Shown: positions 53,554 to 63,516, counted from the stretch's first letter. The stretch: DNA of 64,000 bases from UBA1845 sp002338715 (GCA_035344155.1 DAORAL010000009.1:66120-130119), one strand, 5' to 3'. Program-made: numbers and translations. The notes: generated by a model from the letters alone, not told the origin.

Positions 53554-54618
53554 CTAACGTTGCATGATCGGTATTCGATTGTAGGGCAGTTGCAAAATGA
53601 TCAGCGCCAGCGCCGTACCATAAGGCTTACCGACACCGTCGCCCATCCACGAGCCATCTTCGTTCTGTTTTGAAAGCAGGATGTCGCGGATCTTCGGAAA
53701 ATACTCATCCCACGCCTCCGCATCACCAGCCAAGTACAGCGCCTGGGCGTAATACAGATGGGCGTAGAAATAATGCCCGATGTTCTTTTCACCCGGACCG
53801 ATCGTGCTGCGACAGTAGCGCAGCGCTTTCTTGGCCATCGGGTTGTCGTAGTCGCCGGCGTTAAACCAGCAGCAGATCGCCGCAGCCGTGATGGGCGGTC
53901 GCGACGGTCCCGGGTTGCGGGCTCGATATGCAATCCCGCCGTCGCTGCGAAACGAAATTTTCAAATAGTCGAGGGCCTTGTCGATGACACTCTTTGGCAC
54001 GCTGATGCCGCCGTTGCGACACGCCCGCAAACCCTGCAACTGTGTGATCGTCACCGAGCCTTCGTCGGTACCGCCGTCGGGCTGGTAAATCCACCCGCCA
54101 AGATCGCTTTGCGCCTGTGCCGTCAGCGCGACAGCCCGTTTGAGTGTGTTGTGGATGCGCTGCTGTCGGTCCACGTCTTCGGTCATGCCATACACTTCAC
54201 CGAGAAACAGCATGCTGAATCCGTGACCATACATCGGGCGATTGCCATCTTCAGCCCGCAGCGCGATCAACCCGGTGTCGGTTGCGCACGACAACAAAAA
54301 GTCCGTCACGCGATCGACGTTGGCGGCATACTTGCCTTGCGTGGGTGTGCTTCCATTCATCAACAGCGCCAAACCGCCCAGCGCCGACATCGCCACCGGA
54401 TAGGTTCCATACCCGGTGCGGTTACGCCAGGCGCCTTCGCGCCCCTGCGTGCTGACGAGGAATTCCAGCCCCTTCTCAATCGCAGCTTCTGTTTCCGCAT
54501 TGATGTGCTTGGGACGCGGCGCGGGTGGTGGTTTTGCAGGCTCGCCCGGGTCTGCGCCGGCGCTGGTGTTCAGGACGACCAGCAGCACCAATCCAAATCG
54601 ACTCATTCGATCATTCAC
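53554..54618 (-). CDS. secreted alpha/alpha-toroid (prenyltransferase/squalene-cyclase repeat) protein
   Basis: 354 residues with signal peptide (MSRFGLVLLVVLNTSAGADP). Repeated QW-like helical hairpins typical of the terpene-cyclase/prenyltransferase toroid fold are seen: EKGLEFLVSTQGREGAWRNR, YPVAMSALGGLALLMNG, LGGWIYQP, SVTITQLQGLRACRNGG, EDGSWMGDGVGKPYGTALALIILQLP. No metal-binding or DxD catalytic motif is apparent, so a binding role is likely; similar proteins are common in planctomycetes. It starts at GTG 54618, overlapping the preceding stop by four bases, with GGGAGAG upstream. Confidence 0.8.
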   Translation of the reverse strand: MNDRMSRFGLVLLVVLNTSAGADPGEPAKPPPAPRPKHINAETEAAIEKGLEFLVSTQGREGAWRNRTGYGTYPVAMSALGGLALLMNGSTPTQGKYAANVDRVTDFLLSCATDTGLIALRAEDGNRPMYGHGFSMLFLGEVYGMTEDVDRQQRIHNTLKRAVALTAQAQSDLGGWIYQPDGGTDEGSVTITQLQGLRACRNGGISVPKSVIDKALDYLKISFRSDGGIAYRARNPGPSRPPITAAAICCWFNAGDYDNPMAKKALRYCRSTIGPGEKNIGHYFYAHLYYAQALYLAGDAEAWDEYFPKIRDILLSKQNEDGSWMGDGVGKPYGTALALIILQLPYNRIPIMQR

Positions 54619-57600
54619 GGCCGCTCTCCCATGTCGGTTACCGCAGTGTCGGTCATCGCGCCGACTTCATCCGCGAGTGGTACGCTCAGCAATCCGTGAT
54701 TCGCGCCAAGAATGAACTGCCCGGGCCACAACCCGAACTCACCGGTCAAGGCGTTGCTGACGGTGATATACAACTGCGTTCGAATCAACTCGCCGATGCG
54801 CTGACCGGTGCGCTTGTCGATCAATTCGATGGCCAATTCACCGCGATTTCGCAGCAGGGGGCTTTCGGAATCCACGTCCACGCGCCGCAGCACCGGCATG
54901 ACATCTACCGCAAGCGTGAGCTGTTGCCAAAGCGCGTGGCGATTGAGTCCCACGACGCCAAGGTCTTCGCGCTTCCACACCACCTGACCGGTATCCGCAT
55001 CGACACCGTAAAGGTCCGCATCGTCGCCGCGCGAGTTTTCGGTCACCGGCATCAGGATCAGTCGGTTGTCGAGCAGCACGCCCTCCGCGTATCCCTTGGT
55101 GTCTTTCGGGACGGTCATCTCCATCCGAACATCGCCAGCCAGCGCGTCGATGAGCAGAACCCTGCCCTTGAGGCAACTGATACCGACATACCCGTCGCCT
55201 GGTTTGAAAAGCCAGCGCAGCTTGTCGGTCACCTCGTATCGCCAGTTCACTTCGCCCGAGCGAGCGCTGTAGCACACGACGCTCCCCGAACCGTCCGGAC
55301 CGATCAGATGCCCGCTTTCATAAATCACCGGGATGATCGCGTCGGTGTTGGACTGGTTAAATTCCACGGTACTGAGCAGTCGCCCGGTCTTGAGATCGTA
55401 GGTCGTCGCTTTTTCCCGCTTGTTATCCAATGTGATGCACAAACCGTCCTGAACGAAAATGCTGTCGATCTTCTCGCGCGGCAGGACGCGCTCCCATTGA
55501 ACATCATTCGCGTCGATTAGCGACGAACACGTCAACACGCCCCGACGAAACGCCGCGACCAGCAAGCCGTCATCGACGGCCATCAGTCGATCGCGAATCG
55601 CCAACCGATGCGTCGATCCGGAATCTTCGTACTCGACGCCCCAAAGTCGCCTGCCCGTCAGCACGCCGACGCCAAAAAGTCCATCGCGCCCGTTGATCAC
55701 CGCGATCTGCTTTTCGCACGTCAGGCGGGGATGCTCGATCTCGTCCTTGGGTTCGTCCGGGTCCGGCGGTGACTGCACCGATCCCAGCAACCGCAGCGTT
55801 GCCGACCACGCATCCGAACCGTCAGTTCGATTGATCGCTTCAAGTCGCGATCCCGATTGCATGAACATCAGAACGTCAGAAAAGATGCCAGCCGCCTTTG
55901 GTGGATAAGTGAACATCCCTTGACCGGTGCGGTCGCGATTGACGTTCACAGTCGGTGACTTCCAACAGAATGATTTTGGCGAACTTGCAAATGCGGTCTC
56001 GGTAATTCGGATTGGGTCCAACATTGCACGCAGGCGCCTCACTTCGTCCATCACCGAAACGGTCGCCGCGGTGCTGCTGGGCAACGACTGTCGGGCGAAC
56101 TCGTTTTCGAGGCGCGACAACAACTGCGACGCCTCGAAGTGCAGGCGCTGGTCAGGACGAACGTACTGTTCAGCCAGGTCGCGTAGCGCCACCGCCGTCT
56201 GGGTGGCCATCCTGTCCGACTCGATCGCTTGCAGCGCATAGTGCTCGGCAAATTCAAACTGACCGCGGTCGCGCTCAACGTTCGCCAATGCGATCAACGC
56301 GGCTTGTCCTGCTCCGCCCACGTCGTTCATCTGGGCCAACTGCTCCAGGCGCAAACGGGCCGCCGTCTTTGTTGACGGATTGGATAGTTCCGCGATGGCC
56401 ACTTCGGCGACTTGTTGGGTGACTTCAGCGATGGAGCGAAGCTGGGCTGTGGTCAGGTCACGTTCAAAGCGCGACAGTATGTCGCCGATGACAAGCCGCG
56501 CCTTGTTGCGTAGCCGCGATTCGATGGTGACGTACCCGTCGCCCGACGGCGTCAATCCCAGATTCCAAAGCGATACGTAAGCCTCATCGGTTGCGCCCAC
56601 ATCGCGCAATCGAAACGCCAGCGCAATCGTTGCCCGCAAGCTCGATTGACCTCCGTCAGCCAGGCTGACGGCTTCACGCAGTTTCTCGATCGCCTCTTCT
56701 GTGCCGGTGTCGGGCAGGGTGGCGATGCCCAGAAGCGCCTCGAAGCGCAGTTGCGTAACATCGCTGAGACGGTTGGCGCTGCGCCGCGTTGGCGGTTTGA
56801 CCTTCTCAAGAACTTCGTGCGCCCTGCGTGGAAAGCCCCGGCGCAATTCCATCCATGCCAGACGGATCGCGGCGTGTCGATCGGTTGGGTCGCGTTCATG
56901 AAACGCCAGCGCGCTCGGATACGATAAAGTCAGATCGGGAAACTTGCGGACTTCGTTTGGATCAATGCTGATCGTCGAGTTGGCGATGCAAAGCAGGTTG
57001 CCCAACGGCGGCTGATCTCCCAGCGGATGCGTCTCGAGTTGCTCACCGGTCTGCGCATTGTAGGTGGCCAACCCGGCGACGGTCGGAACAAAGATACGGT
57101 CGCCACTGAGCGCTCCGCGACCCGTCGTACGCAGCGCGGCTTGTGAGGTGGACCACTCGACCCATCCGTCGTGGATGTTGACACAGTGGAGTTGTTCGCC
57201 TCCCAACCACACATGATCATCATCGACGCCCAGCAGATACTTCGCACCTCCCGGCTGATTCAACGTCCATACCACGCGTCCCGTCGCCCGGTCGAGCGCC
57301 ATCAACAAATCCGAATCCGGTGCTGCAACCAGGAGCAAACCGCCAGCCAGCACGGGTGGTCCGCAGCGCCAGTTTCGGCTGAACAAGACGTTGTCGTAAC
57401 CCGTCTGCTGTTCGTACTGCCCTGCCCAGCGCAGGGACAACGGATCAATGCTGACCGAGAGGACGACGCCGAAACCGGTTGAGATGAAAATGTGTGAACC
57501 GTCCGATGCCGGGTAAATCGCGAAATGTTGTCGGCGCTGCAACTGCGCGGGATCAACCGTACACAGCAGCAGGTTGCGCGACATGGTTCCATCGCTTGGT

Positions 57601-59168
57601 GAGAGCACGCCCAGATACAAATCAGTTTGACTGGCATAGACCACCCACAGCTCATCTTGGATCGCAATCGGCGCCGAAAGAAACTGCACATCGCCAAGCT
57701 GATCGTCAGAGTCGCCGCTGCGTCCACGTTGCCAAACGATCTGGCCATGCTCGGCGTTGTACGCGATAAGTCGCGTTCCGCGATACACGGAGAACGAATG
57801 GAATGAAAAGCCCGGGTTGCTTTTGGTTTGATTCGGTGATTTGCCAACACCATCGCGCTCGATCGCATACACCTTGCCAAAAGCCGCCGAAAGTGCGCCG
57901 CCAACGTGATCGGCGAAAATCTGATCGCTTAACGTGTAACTGGTATCAACCAGTTGAAGCGAACCAAACCTCTGAAAGGCATTGTTGCTCCGAACGTTGC
58001 GGCGCTGTTCGCCGTCGATCGAAATCGGACGCTCTGATATCCACAGCGGATCGAGGCTTTCAAGGTCAAGCGCGACAACCTGCTGAAGGTTCTTGACGAA
58101 AAGTCGTCCCTGGCTGACGGCGTATTCGCCAACCGGATCGGCTTGGAGTGCGTCGACACTGCTTTCCCAATACGCCTCCCACCAGGAGGGATGTTCATGG
58201 TCGGCTGGCAGAATGTATCGCCACGGAAGATTACCCTCCAATTCGGGAGTGACTGCGGGCATTTGAAAGCGGCGCGACAAGTCGCCACCCCGTAGCGGCC
58301 AGGATTCGTGACCCGCGGCAGCCGACTCGACCGACGACTCAGGCCAACCGGCTTCGACGAATTTCAAAATCGCCGCGTACTCCGCATCGTTTTTGGTTTC
58401 GGATTCTTCAGGAAGCGATTCAAGCGACCCGCGCGCTTTCGATTGATTGCGCAACATCGTCCAGGTGATCGCTCGCCTGACCGCAATTTGAACCTCGGGC
58501 ACATCGGGCTGAACCGACAGCTCGGTCATGCGATCAAGAACTTCGAGCGCCTCTGCCGGGCGGTTGCGATCCAGCAGCCATGCCGCGACAACGTTGGCCG
58601 CATCGTCACCGTAACTGCTCACCATGTATCGCGCCAGGATTGTGCGAAGGGCTGTCTCGTTGCAGTCCTTGACGCCTCGATCAAAGAGTGCTTTCGCTCG
58701 ACCATCGTAAAGCAGGCGGTAGGCTTCAATGCCTTCTTCCGGCATGGCCGCCAACAACGCCGTCGCGCGATCCTGAGCCGACTCGTACATGGTCAGACCT
58801 GTTGCGATTCCAGCCCCATCATCATCCGGACTGAGCAGCGCGCCGCCGGGGTCGTCGAGGATGCGCTGCAGGGAATCGATTGCGAGCTTCCAATCCTTGC
58901 GCTCAATCGCACCGGTCGCTTTTCGCAGCAGGCTTTCGATGGGGGCATTGCGCTCCAGAATCGCCGCGCGTGGAGCAGTCCCGCGCCGCGCATCGCGCAA
59001 TTGAGCAAAGGTTGTCTGCCCGCAGATGAGCACAGGCAATACAAACGTCAAAGCGAGAATCTGCAGTGACCGCCGGCTGACAAGCGTCGATCGGTTGGCA
59101 CACCTGAACATGCCGGCATTGAGCGGGATGGGGATGGGCGTCGATTGGATTGACCTAGGATTCATCAT
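54615..59168 (-). CDS. very large exported PQQ-propeller/TPR protein
   Basis: 1517 residues from ATG 59168 (ATG 59165 equivalent). Signal peptide with LQILALTFVLPVLICGQTTFAQ. Then a helical repeat region about 60-270 (TPR-like), a first beta-propeller of PQQ/WD type about 330-760 (IAYNAEHGQIVWQRG, ALDRATGRVVWTLNQPGG, ATYNAQTGEQLETH), another helical region about 780-1060, and a second propeller about 1100-1480 (AINRTDGSDAWSATLR, YDLKTGRLLSTVEF, CYSARSGEVNWRYEV, YGVDADTGQVVWKRE). The alternation of propellers and TPRs suggests a large interaction scaffold in the periplasm. First gene of the minus-strand train. Confidence 0.85.
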   Translation of the reverse strand: MMNPRSIQSTPIPIPLNAGMFRCANRSTLVSRRSLQILALTFVLPVLICGQTTFAQLRDARRGTAPRAAILERNAPIESLLRKATGAIERKDWKLAIDSLQRILDDPGGALLSPDDDGAGIATGLTMYESAQDRATALLAAMPEEGIEAYRLLYDGRAKALFDRGVKDCNETALRTILARYMVSSYGDDAANVVAAWLLDRNRPAEALEVLDRMTELSVQPDVPEVQIAVRRAITWTMLRNQSKARGSLESLPEESETKNDAEYAAILKFVEAGWPESSVESAAAGHESWPLRGGDLSRRFQMPAVTPELEGNLPWRYILPADHEHPSWWEAYWESSVDALQADPVGEYAVSQGRLFVKNLQQVVALDLESLDPLWISERPISIDGEQRRNVRSNNAFQRFGSLQLVDTSYTLSDQIFADHVGGALSAAFGKVYAIERDGVGKSPNQTKSNPGFSFHSFSVYRGTRLIAYNAEHGQIVWQRGRSGDSDDQLGDVQFLSAPIAIQDELWVVYASQTDLYLGVLSPSDGTMSRNLLLCTVDPAQLQRRQHFAIYPASDGSHIFISTGFGVVLSVSIDPLSLRWAGQYEQQTGYDNVLFSRNWRCGPPVLAGGLLLVAAPDSDLLMALDRATGRVVWTLNQPGGAKYLLGVDDDHVWLGGEQLHCVNIHDGWVEWSTSQAALRTTGRGALSGDRIFVPTVAGLATYNAQTGEQLETHPLGDQPPLGNLLCIANSTISIDPNEVRKFPDLTLSYPSALAFHERDPTDRHAAIRLAWMELRRGFPRRAHEVLEKVKPPTRRSANRLSDVTQLRFEALLGIATLPDTGTEEAIEKLREAVSLADGGQSSLRATIALAFRLRDVGATDEAYVSLWNLGLTPSGDGYVTIESRLRNKARLVIGDILSRFERDLTTAQLRSIAEVTQQVAEVAIAELSNPSTKTAARLRLEQLAQMNDVGGAGQAALIALANVERDRGQFEFAEHYALQAIESDRMATQTAVALRDLAEQYVRPDQRLHFEASQLLSRLENEFARQSLPSSTAATVSVMDEVRRLRAMLDPIRITETAFASSPKSFCWKSPTVNVNRDRTGQGMFTYPPKAAGIFSDVLMFMQSGSRLEAINRTDGSDAWSATLRLLGSVQSPPDPDEPKDEIEHPRLTCEKQIAVINGRDGLFGVGVLTGRRLWGVEYEDSGSTHRLAIRDRLMAVDDGLLVAAFRRGVLTCSSLIDANDVQWERVLPREKIDSIFVQDGLCITLDNKREKATTYDLKTGRLLSTVEFNQSNTDAIIPVIYESGHLIGPDGSGSVVCYSARSGEVNWRYEVTDKLRWLFKPGDGYVGISCLKGRVLLIDALAGDVRMEMTVPKDTKGYAEGVLLDNRLILMPVTENSRGDDADLYGVDADTGQVVWKREDLGVVGLNRHALWQQLTLAVDVMPVLRRVDVDSESPLLRNRGELAIELIDKRTGQRIGELIRTQLYITVSNALTGEFGLWPGQFILGANHGLLSVPLADEVGAMTDTAVTDMGERP

Positions 59169-59556
59169 GACGCCCAAATTCCAAAACAATCGAACCCGCA
59201 CCCCAAAGCGCGGGCCACTAGCAGCCCAAACTGACTTGGTTGCAAAATGGAGCCGGAGGTTTCAGGAAAAGCCGTCAAAATCGGGACGATGCGAAAACCC
59301 CAACGCGACAACTACACGCCTTAGTGCCCCTTTTTATACGGGCTTGGATCTCAGATCGCCGCCCAGAACCCCCTCAGTGACAAGATTATACACACGTAGA
59401 ATCGGCCAACGGCAGCCTCCCATGCCACCTTGCATGCGTGTTACATGTCCCCAACGTCACCACCAAATGCACGTACACCGCCCGAGCATTTCGCCGATTA
59501 CGGCAGAATGCTGATGTAACATCATGTTTTACAATGTCTTATGGGGTTGATGCGGG
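59169..59556. other. 388-base intergenic region upstream of the long minus-strand train
   Basis: Holds the 3' side of apt (minus strand) and the 5' side of the PQQ/TPR gene. A TATAAT for the minus strand lies at 59385-59390. An inverted octamer TGTTACAT (59439 onward) and ATGTAACA (59513 onward), about 70 bases apart, was also seen. No coding region is supported. Confidence 0.5.
59385..59390 (-). promoter_or_regulatory. -10 box, candidate promoter of the minus-strand train
   Basis: On the minus strand this reads TATAAT, a perfect -10, about 217 bases before the PQQ/TPR start. No good -35 lies 16-18 bases upstream, so activator dependence or a weak promoter is possible. It is the only strong -10 element in the gap. 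Confidence 0.35.
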
Positions 59557-60102
59557 CTATTCGTCGTATGAGAGCAGTGAATGCACCTTGTACTGCTTAA
59601 TGCGGTCGCGTCCTTTGAGAAACGCCAGCTCGATCACGAAGGTAACACCGGCGATTTCGCCCCCGAGCGCTTCGACCAGTCGGCAGCATGCCCCGATCGT
59701 TCCACCGGTGGCCAACAGGTCGTCGACCATCAGCACTTTTTCGCCCGGATTGATGGCGCATTTGTGGATGTGAAGCGAATCAACGCCGTACTCGAGTTCG
59801 TAATCTTCCGAGATCGTCTCGCAAGGCAGCTTGCCGGGTTTGCGGATGGGGACGAATCCAATCGAAAGCGATTGAGCCAATGCGGTTCCGAAGATGAACC
59901 CGCGCGACTCGGCTCCGACCACCTTGTCGATTCGCACTTTGCGAAACGGCTGAGCCAGGTATTCGACCGCCAGCGCCAGACCAGCCGGGTCGGCGAGCAG
60001 CGGGGTGATATCCTTAAAAACAATGCCTTTTTTGGGGAAATCGGGCACATCGCGAATCAAGCTGTGCAAGTTGGCGATACGGGTCGTCACGTGATCAGAC
60101 AT
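59557..60102 (-). CDS. apt: adenine phosphoribosyltransferase
   Basis: Salvage enzyme joining adenine and PRPP to AMP. 181 residues. The PRPP-binding motif VLMVDDLLATGGT is intact, as are DVPDFPKKGIVFKDITPLL at the N-terminus and ESRGFIFG. Length normal. ATG 60102 gives the standard start. No nucleotide salvage partner lies next to it; the gene is alone on this strand between the PQQ/TPR gene and the divergent hppA region. Confidence 0.96.
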   Translation of the reverse strand: MSDHVTTRIANLHSLIRDVPDFPKKGIVFKDITPLLADPAGLALAVEYLAQPFRKVRIDKVVGAESRGFIFGTALAQSLSIGFVPIRKPGKLPCETISEDYELEYGVDSLHIHKCAINPGEKVLMVDDLLATGGTIGACCRLVEALGGEIAGVTFVIELAFLKGRDRIKQYKVHSLLSYDE

Positions 60103-60327
60103 GATTATGGGCTTTCGGTCGTGAGTCGGAAGATCGAGGATTCGCCAGCCAATTCATTCAAGGCGACTGTCACGCCGTACAAGGCGAGGCGCGCCGAGAC
60201 AGTACCGGGGCGTCACCAAGTCCGCAAGCGAATACCTTCGGACCCGTTATCCAGACTTCCCAGATACATGGCAGATGGGAGAATTAAATCAATCGGTCAG
60301 CCCAGTTTCTCGCATGTCCAGGAATGC

Positions 60328-60356
60328 GACAGGTCAATGAATCAAGACGACCTGTC
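60328..60356. promoter_or_regulatory. palindrome, possible operator
   Basis: GACAGGTC (60328-60335) and GACCTGTC (60349-60356) are perfect complements separated by 13 bases. Located 97 bases upstream of the candidate hppA -35. Could be a regulator-binding site or hairpin. Confidence 0.4.
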
Positions 60357-60452
60357 GACCGATTGAAGAGGTCGTTGGATCACGTGGTAAATCACGTTCC
60401 AACCGCGGTTGAATTGCAGCAGATTCCAAGCGTTTTCGGGGGCAAAGTTGGC

Positions 60453-60480
60453 TGGACTTCAATCTCAAAGTCGCTATAGT
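60453..60480 (+). promoter_or_regulatory. candidate hppA promoter
   Basis: TGGACT (60453-60458), 16-base spacer, TATAGT (60475-60480; 5 of 6 matches to the -10). Leaves a leader of about 135 bases. Confidence 0.4.
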
Positions 60481-60562
60481 CCGCAGTCCGCCGAGGGTGC
60501 GTGGACGCGGATCATCTCGGTGTAACCCATTTTCCTTTCTAAGCTTAAGCACATGCGAGGGG

Positions 60563-60588
60563 GCCGTCCGCAAGGCGCGGATGACGGC
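60563..60588 (+). promoter_or_regulatory. hairpin in the hppA leader
   Basis: GCCGTC (60563-60568) pairs with GACGGC (60583-60588), with additional inner CCGC/GCGG pairing, about 20 bases before the AGGAGA ribosome-binding site. Could modulate translation; no known riboswitch pattern recognised. Confidence 0.3.
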
Positions 60589-60619
60589 TGACCAAGGCAT
60601 GAACACTAGGAGACCAGAG

Positions 60620-63310
60620 TTGATCGTGTCCAAGTTTCTGAAATCGACCTTTTGGGTGTTGTTGGTCACGCTCGTCGTATGCAGCGTAACCACCACTGGT
60701 TTGGCACAGGACAACGCGGATGGCGGCGCTTCTGTTGCGGCTGTCTCGGAAGCTGCTCCTCGCGCAGACATCCCGGGCATCTGGTATTGCGCTCCGGTAT
60801 TTGCGATCGTCGCGCTTCTTTTCGCCCGTAAGTTTTACTCGGAGGTGATGGCCGCCGACGAGGGCGATGAAAGCATGATCAAGATCGCATCCTATGTGCG
60901 CGAAGGTGCGATGGCCTATCTGAACCGCCAATACAAGGTGGTGGCTGTCGTCTTTGTTGTGCTGGCTGGGATTCTCGCATTCATGGCCTACGGGTTGCAC
61001 GTCCAGCACAAGATCGTCTGGTTCGCGTTCCTCACCGGTGGTTTCTTCAGTGGTCTGTGCGGTTACCTCGGTATGCGTACCGCAACGATCGCCGCACACC
61101 GCACAACGGCAGGTGCTCGCGAAAGTTTGAACCGCGGACTCGTCGTCGCCTTCCGCGCCGGTGCGGTCATGGGGCTGGTCGTCGTCGGTTTTGCACTGAT
61201 CGACATCACCGCATGGTTCTACGTTCTCAACAAGTTCGTCCCGAGCATGTCGCTCAACGAAATCACCGTGGTCATGTTGACCTTCGGTATGGGTGCAAGC
61301 ACGCAGGCACTCTTCGCCCGTGTTGGTGGTGGTATCTACACCAAGGCGGCTGACGTCGGTGCCGACCTTGTTGGTAAGGTCGAAGCCGGTATCCCCGAAG
61401 ACGATCCCCGTAACCCGGCTGCCATCGCCGACAACGTCGGTGACAACGTCGGTGACGTCGCCGGTATGGGCGCCGACCTTTACGAATCCTACGCTGGTTC
61501 AATTCTGGCGACGGCTGCCCTAGGTGTGGCTGCTGCCTCGGCCCTTTCACCGATGGATTCGATCAAAGCCACGGAATACGCCATGAAGTTGCTGTCGGTT
61601 CCGATGGTGCTCGCGGGTATCGGTATCGTGCTTTCGATTCTCGGTATTTACATGGTGCGTACGCAGGAAGGCGCATCGATGGGTCAGTTGATGTCGGCGC
61701 TCGGTAAGGGCGTCAACGGCAGCAGCGTGATGATCGCTGGTGCCTCTTACGCCGTCTGCTGGTGGTTGCTCAAGGATGTCGATGGTGTCGCCTGGTACGG
61801 TGTCGCCACGAGCGTTGTCTCCGGTCTCTTTGCCGGTGTTGTCATCGGTAAAGCCACCGAGTACTACACCAGCTACGAATACAAGCCGACTCAGGAAATC
61901 GCCCAGCAGGCAGAAACCGGGGCCGCGACCGTCATCATCGCCGGTGTGGCTGAAGGTATGAAAAGTACCTGGGCTTCGCTCGCAACCATTATCGTCGCGA
62001 TCATTCTTGCATTCGTCTGTGCCGGTGGTGGACACGAATTCATGCTCGGTCTTTACGGTGTCGGTATCGCAGCCGTGGGTATGCTTGCGACGCTCGGTAT
62101 CACCCTCGCAACCGACGCATACGGTCCCATCGCCGACAACGCCGGTGGTAACGCCGAAATGACCCACCAGGACCCGTCGGTTCGCGAACGCACCGACGCA
62201 CTGGATTCGCTCGGTAACACGACGGCTGCCACCGGTAAGGGTTTCGCAATCGGGTCAGCCGCTTTGACCGCGTTGGCGCTTCTCGCGGCGTACGTCGAAG
62301 AAGTTCGCGTGGGTCAGCAGCGTGAAGCGATGGCCTACGTTCAGAAGCATGATCCGGAAGCCAAGACCGACGCGTCAGCCGGCATGGAAAACGTCTACTA
62401 CATCGGTCACGGAAAGTTCGCCCAGAAGTGGAAAGAAGGAACCGGTGAAGGTGCCTATCAGGCATACATGATGCTCAACCACAAGGCCCACAAGGAGCTC
62501 TCGGTCGGTGACAAGTTTGCAGCCGCCGACCTCAACGAGATGCAGGCCACACCGGAACACGAGTTCGTGTACACGGTGAATGTGGGTGACACCGAATGTC
62601 AGTTGGTCAATACGCGACGCGCATCGCTTCAGCAGTACATGGCGTTCTACGATGTGACACTGATGAATCCGAAGGTGCTTTGCGGAATGTTCAGCGGTGT
62701 GTTGCTGGCCTTCCTGTTCTGTGCACTGACGATGAAAGCGGTCGGTCGAGCCGCGTATGAGATGATGCACGAATGTCGCCGGCAGTTCGATACGATCAGG
62801 GCCTATCTCAAGAGCCAGGGCAACGACGACGCTTTCGCGAACGATCCGGAAAACTGGCCACGCGAACAGATCACGCACGAAGGTCGCGACATTCCCGACT
62901 ACGCCAACTGCGTCGCGATTTCGACGGCTGGCGCTCAGAAGGAAATGATCGTTCCGTCACTGCTCGCGATCATCATTCCGGTTTTCGTCGGTCTCATCTT
63001 TGGCGTGCCGGGCGTGATGGGATTGTTGGCCGGTGGTCTGACGAGCGGATTCGCCGTCGCGATCTTCATGGCCAACGCCGGTGGTGCTTGGGACAATGCG
63101 AAGAAGTGGATCGAAACCGGCAAGCATGGTGGTAAGGGCAGCGAAGCCCACAAAGCCGGCGTCGTCGGTGACACTGTTGGCGACCCGTTCAAGGATACGT
63201 CGGGTCCGAGCCTCAACATTTTGATCAAGCTGATGAGTATGGTCAGCGTTGTGTTTGCGGGATTGATCGTCAAGTACGCCCCGCAGATCAGCTCAATGCT
63301 TGGTCTGTAG
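60620..63310 (+). CDS. hppA: K+-dependent membrane ion-translocating pyrophosphatase
   Basis: Integral membrane enzyme that pumps H+ or Na+ using PPi hydrolysis. The PPi motif DVGADLVGKVEAGIPEDDPRN (about 245-265), followed by IADNVGDNVGDVAGMGADLYES, is intact, as is the C-terminal GGAWDNAKKWIE...VGDTVGDPFKDTSGPS. GNTTAATGKG (532-541) has Ala and Gly at the two positions that mark K+-dependent members. I choose TTG 60620 (AGGAGA 6 bases upstream); ATG 60599 and the longer frame lack support. Two oddities: a cleavable-looking signal peptide (VLLVTLVVCSVTTTGLAQ), and an insertion of about 115 hydrophilic residues (562-676) between two membrane segments, making 896 residues instead of about 700-730. 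Confidence 0.94.
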   Translation: MIVSKFLKSTFWVLLVTLVVCSVTTTGLAQDNADGGASVAAVSEAAPRADIPGIWYCAPVFAIVALLFARKFYSEVMAADEGDESMIKIASYVREGAMAYLNRQYKVVAVVFVVLAGILAFMAYGLHVQHKIVWFAFLTGGFFSGLCGYLGMRTATIAAHRTTAGARESLNRGLVVAFRAGAVMGLVVVGFALIDITAWFYVLNKFVPSMSLNEITVVMLTFGMGASTQALFARVGGGIYTKAADVGADLVGKVEAGIPEDDPRNPAAIADNVGDNVGDVAGMGADLYESYAGSILATAALGVAAASALSPMDSIKATEYAMKLLSVPMVLAGIGIVLSILGIYMVRTQEGASMGQLMSALGKGVNGSSVMIAGASYAVCWWLLKDVDGVAWYGVATSVVSGLFAGVVIGKATEYYTSYEYKPTQEIAQQAETGAATVIIAGVAEGMKSTWASLATIIVAIILAFVCAGGGHEFMLGLYGVGIAAVGMLATLGITLATDAYGPIADNAGGNAEMTHQDPSVRERTDALDSLGNTTAATGKGFAIGSAALTALALLAAYVEEVRVGQQREAMAYVQKHDPEAKTDASAGMENVYYIGHGKFAQKWKEGTGEGAYQAYMMLNHKAHKELSVGDKFAAADLNEMQATPEHEFVYTVNVGDTECQLVNTRRASLQQYMAFYDVTLMNPKVLCGMFSGVLLAFLFCALTMKAVGRAAYEMMHECRRQFDTIRAYLKSQGNDDAFANDPENWPREQITHEGRDIPDYANCVAISTAGAQKEMIVPSLLAIIIPVFVGLIFGVPGVMGLLAGGLTSGFAVAIFMANAGGAWDNAKKWIETGKHGGKGSEAHKAGVVGDTVGDPFKDTSGPSLNILIKLMSMVSVVFAGLIVKYAPQISSMLGL

Positions 63311-63401
63311 GAACGCTTTCTCGATCGCATTGGACGCCGTCGCGAACGCTGTTTGAAATATTTACGCGCGGTGCTGTGCAGGTCGATTGTCTATAAGATT
63401 T

Positions 63402-63448
63402 GAACGACACCCCGCCAGCCGCTTCTGTGCAGCTCGCGGGGTGTGTTC
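63402..63448 (+). terminator. hairpin after hppA, possible terminator
   Basis: GAAC-g-ACACCCCGC (63402-63415) pairs with GCGGGGTGT-GTTC (63436-63448) around a 20-base loop. There is no T-run, so it is a weak or factor-dependent terminator or a stabilising structure, between hppA and rsfS. Confidence 0.4.
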
Positions 63449-63516
63449 TGCGCAGCCGGCTGTGGTAACATGATTGCGTCGCTTTGTGACGCGACACAAA
63501 CGCAAGATTGGTAGCT

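Larger units (their letters stand above)
60103..60619. other. 517-base divergent region between apt and hppA
   Basis: Contains an inverted repeat (60328-60356), a direct repeat ATCACGT at 60379 and 60391, a candidate promoter (60453-60480), a leader hairpin (60563-60588) and the AGGAGA ribosome-binding site of hppA (60608-60613). No coding region supported. The size and structures suggest regulated transcription of hppA. Confidence 0.55.

Noticed and set aside
60334..60780. A 148-codon minus-strand frame across the hppA leader
   Set aside because: It overlaps the hppA 5' coding part and leader structures; no start signal or similarity.
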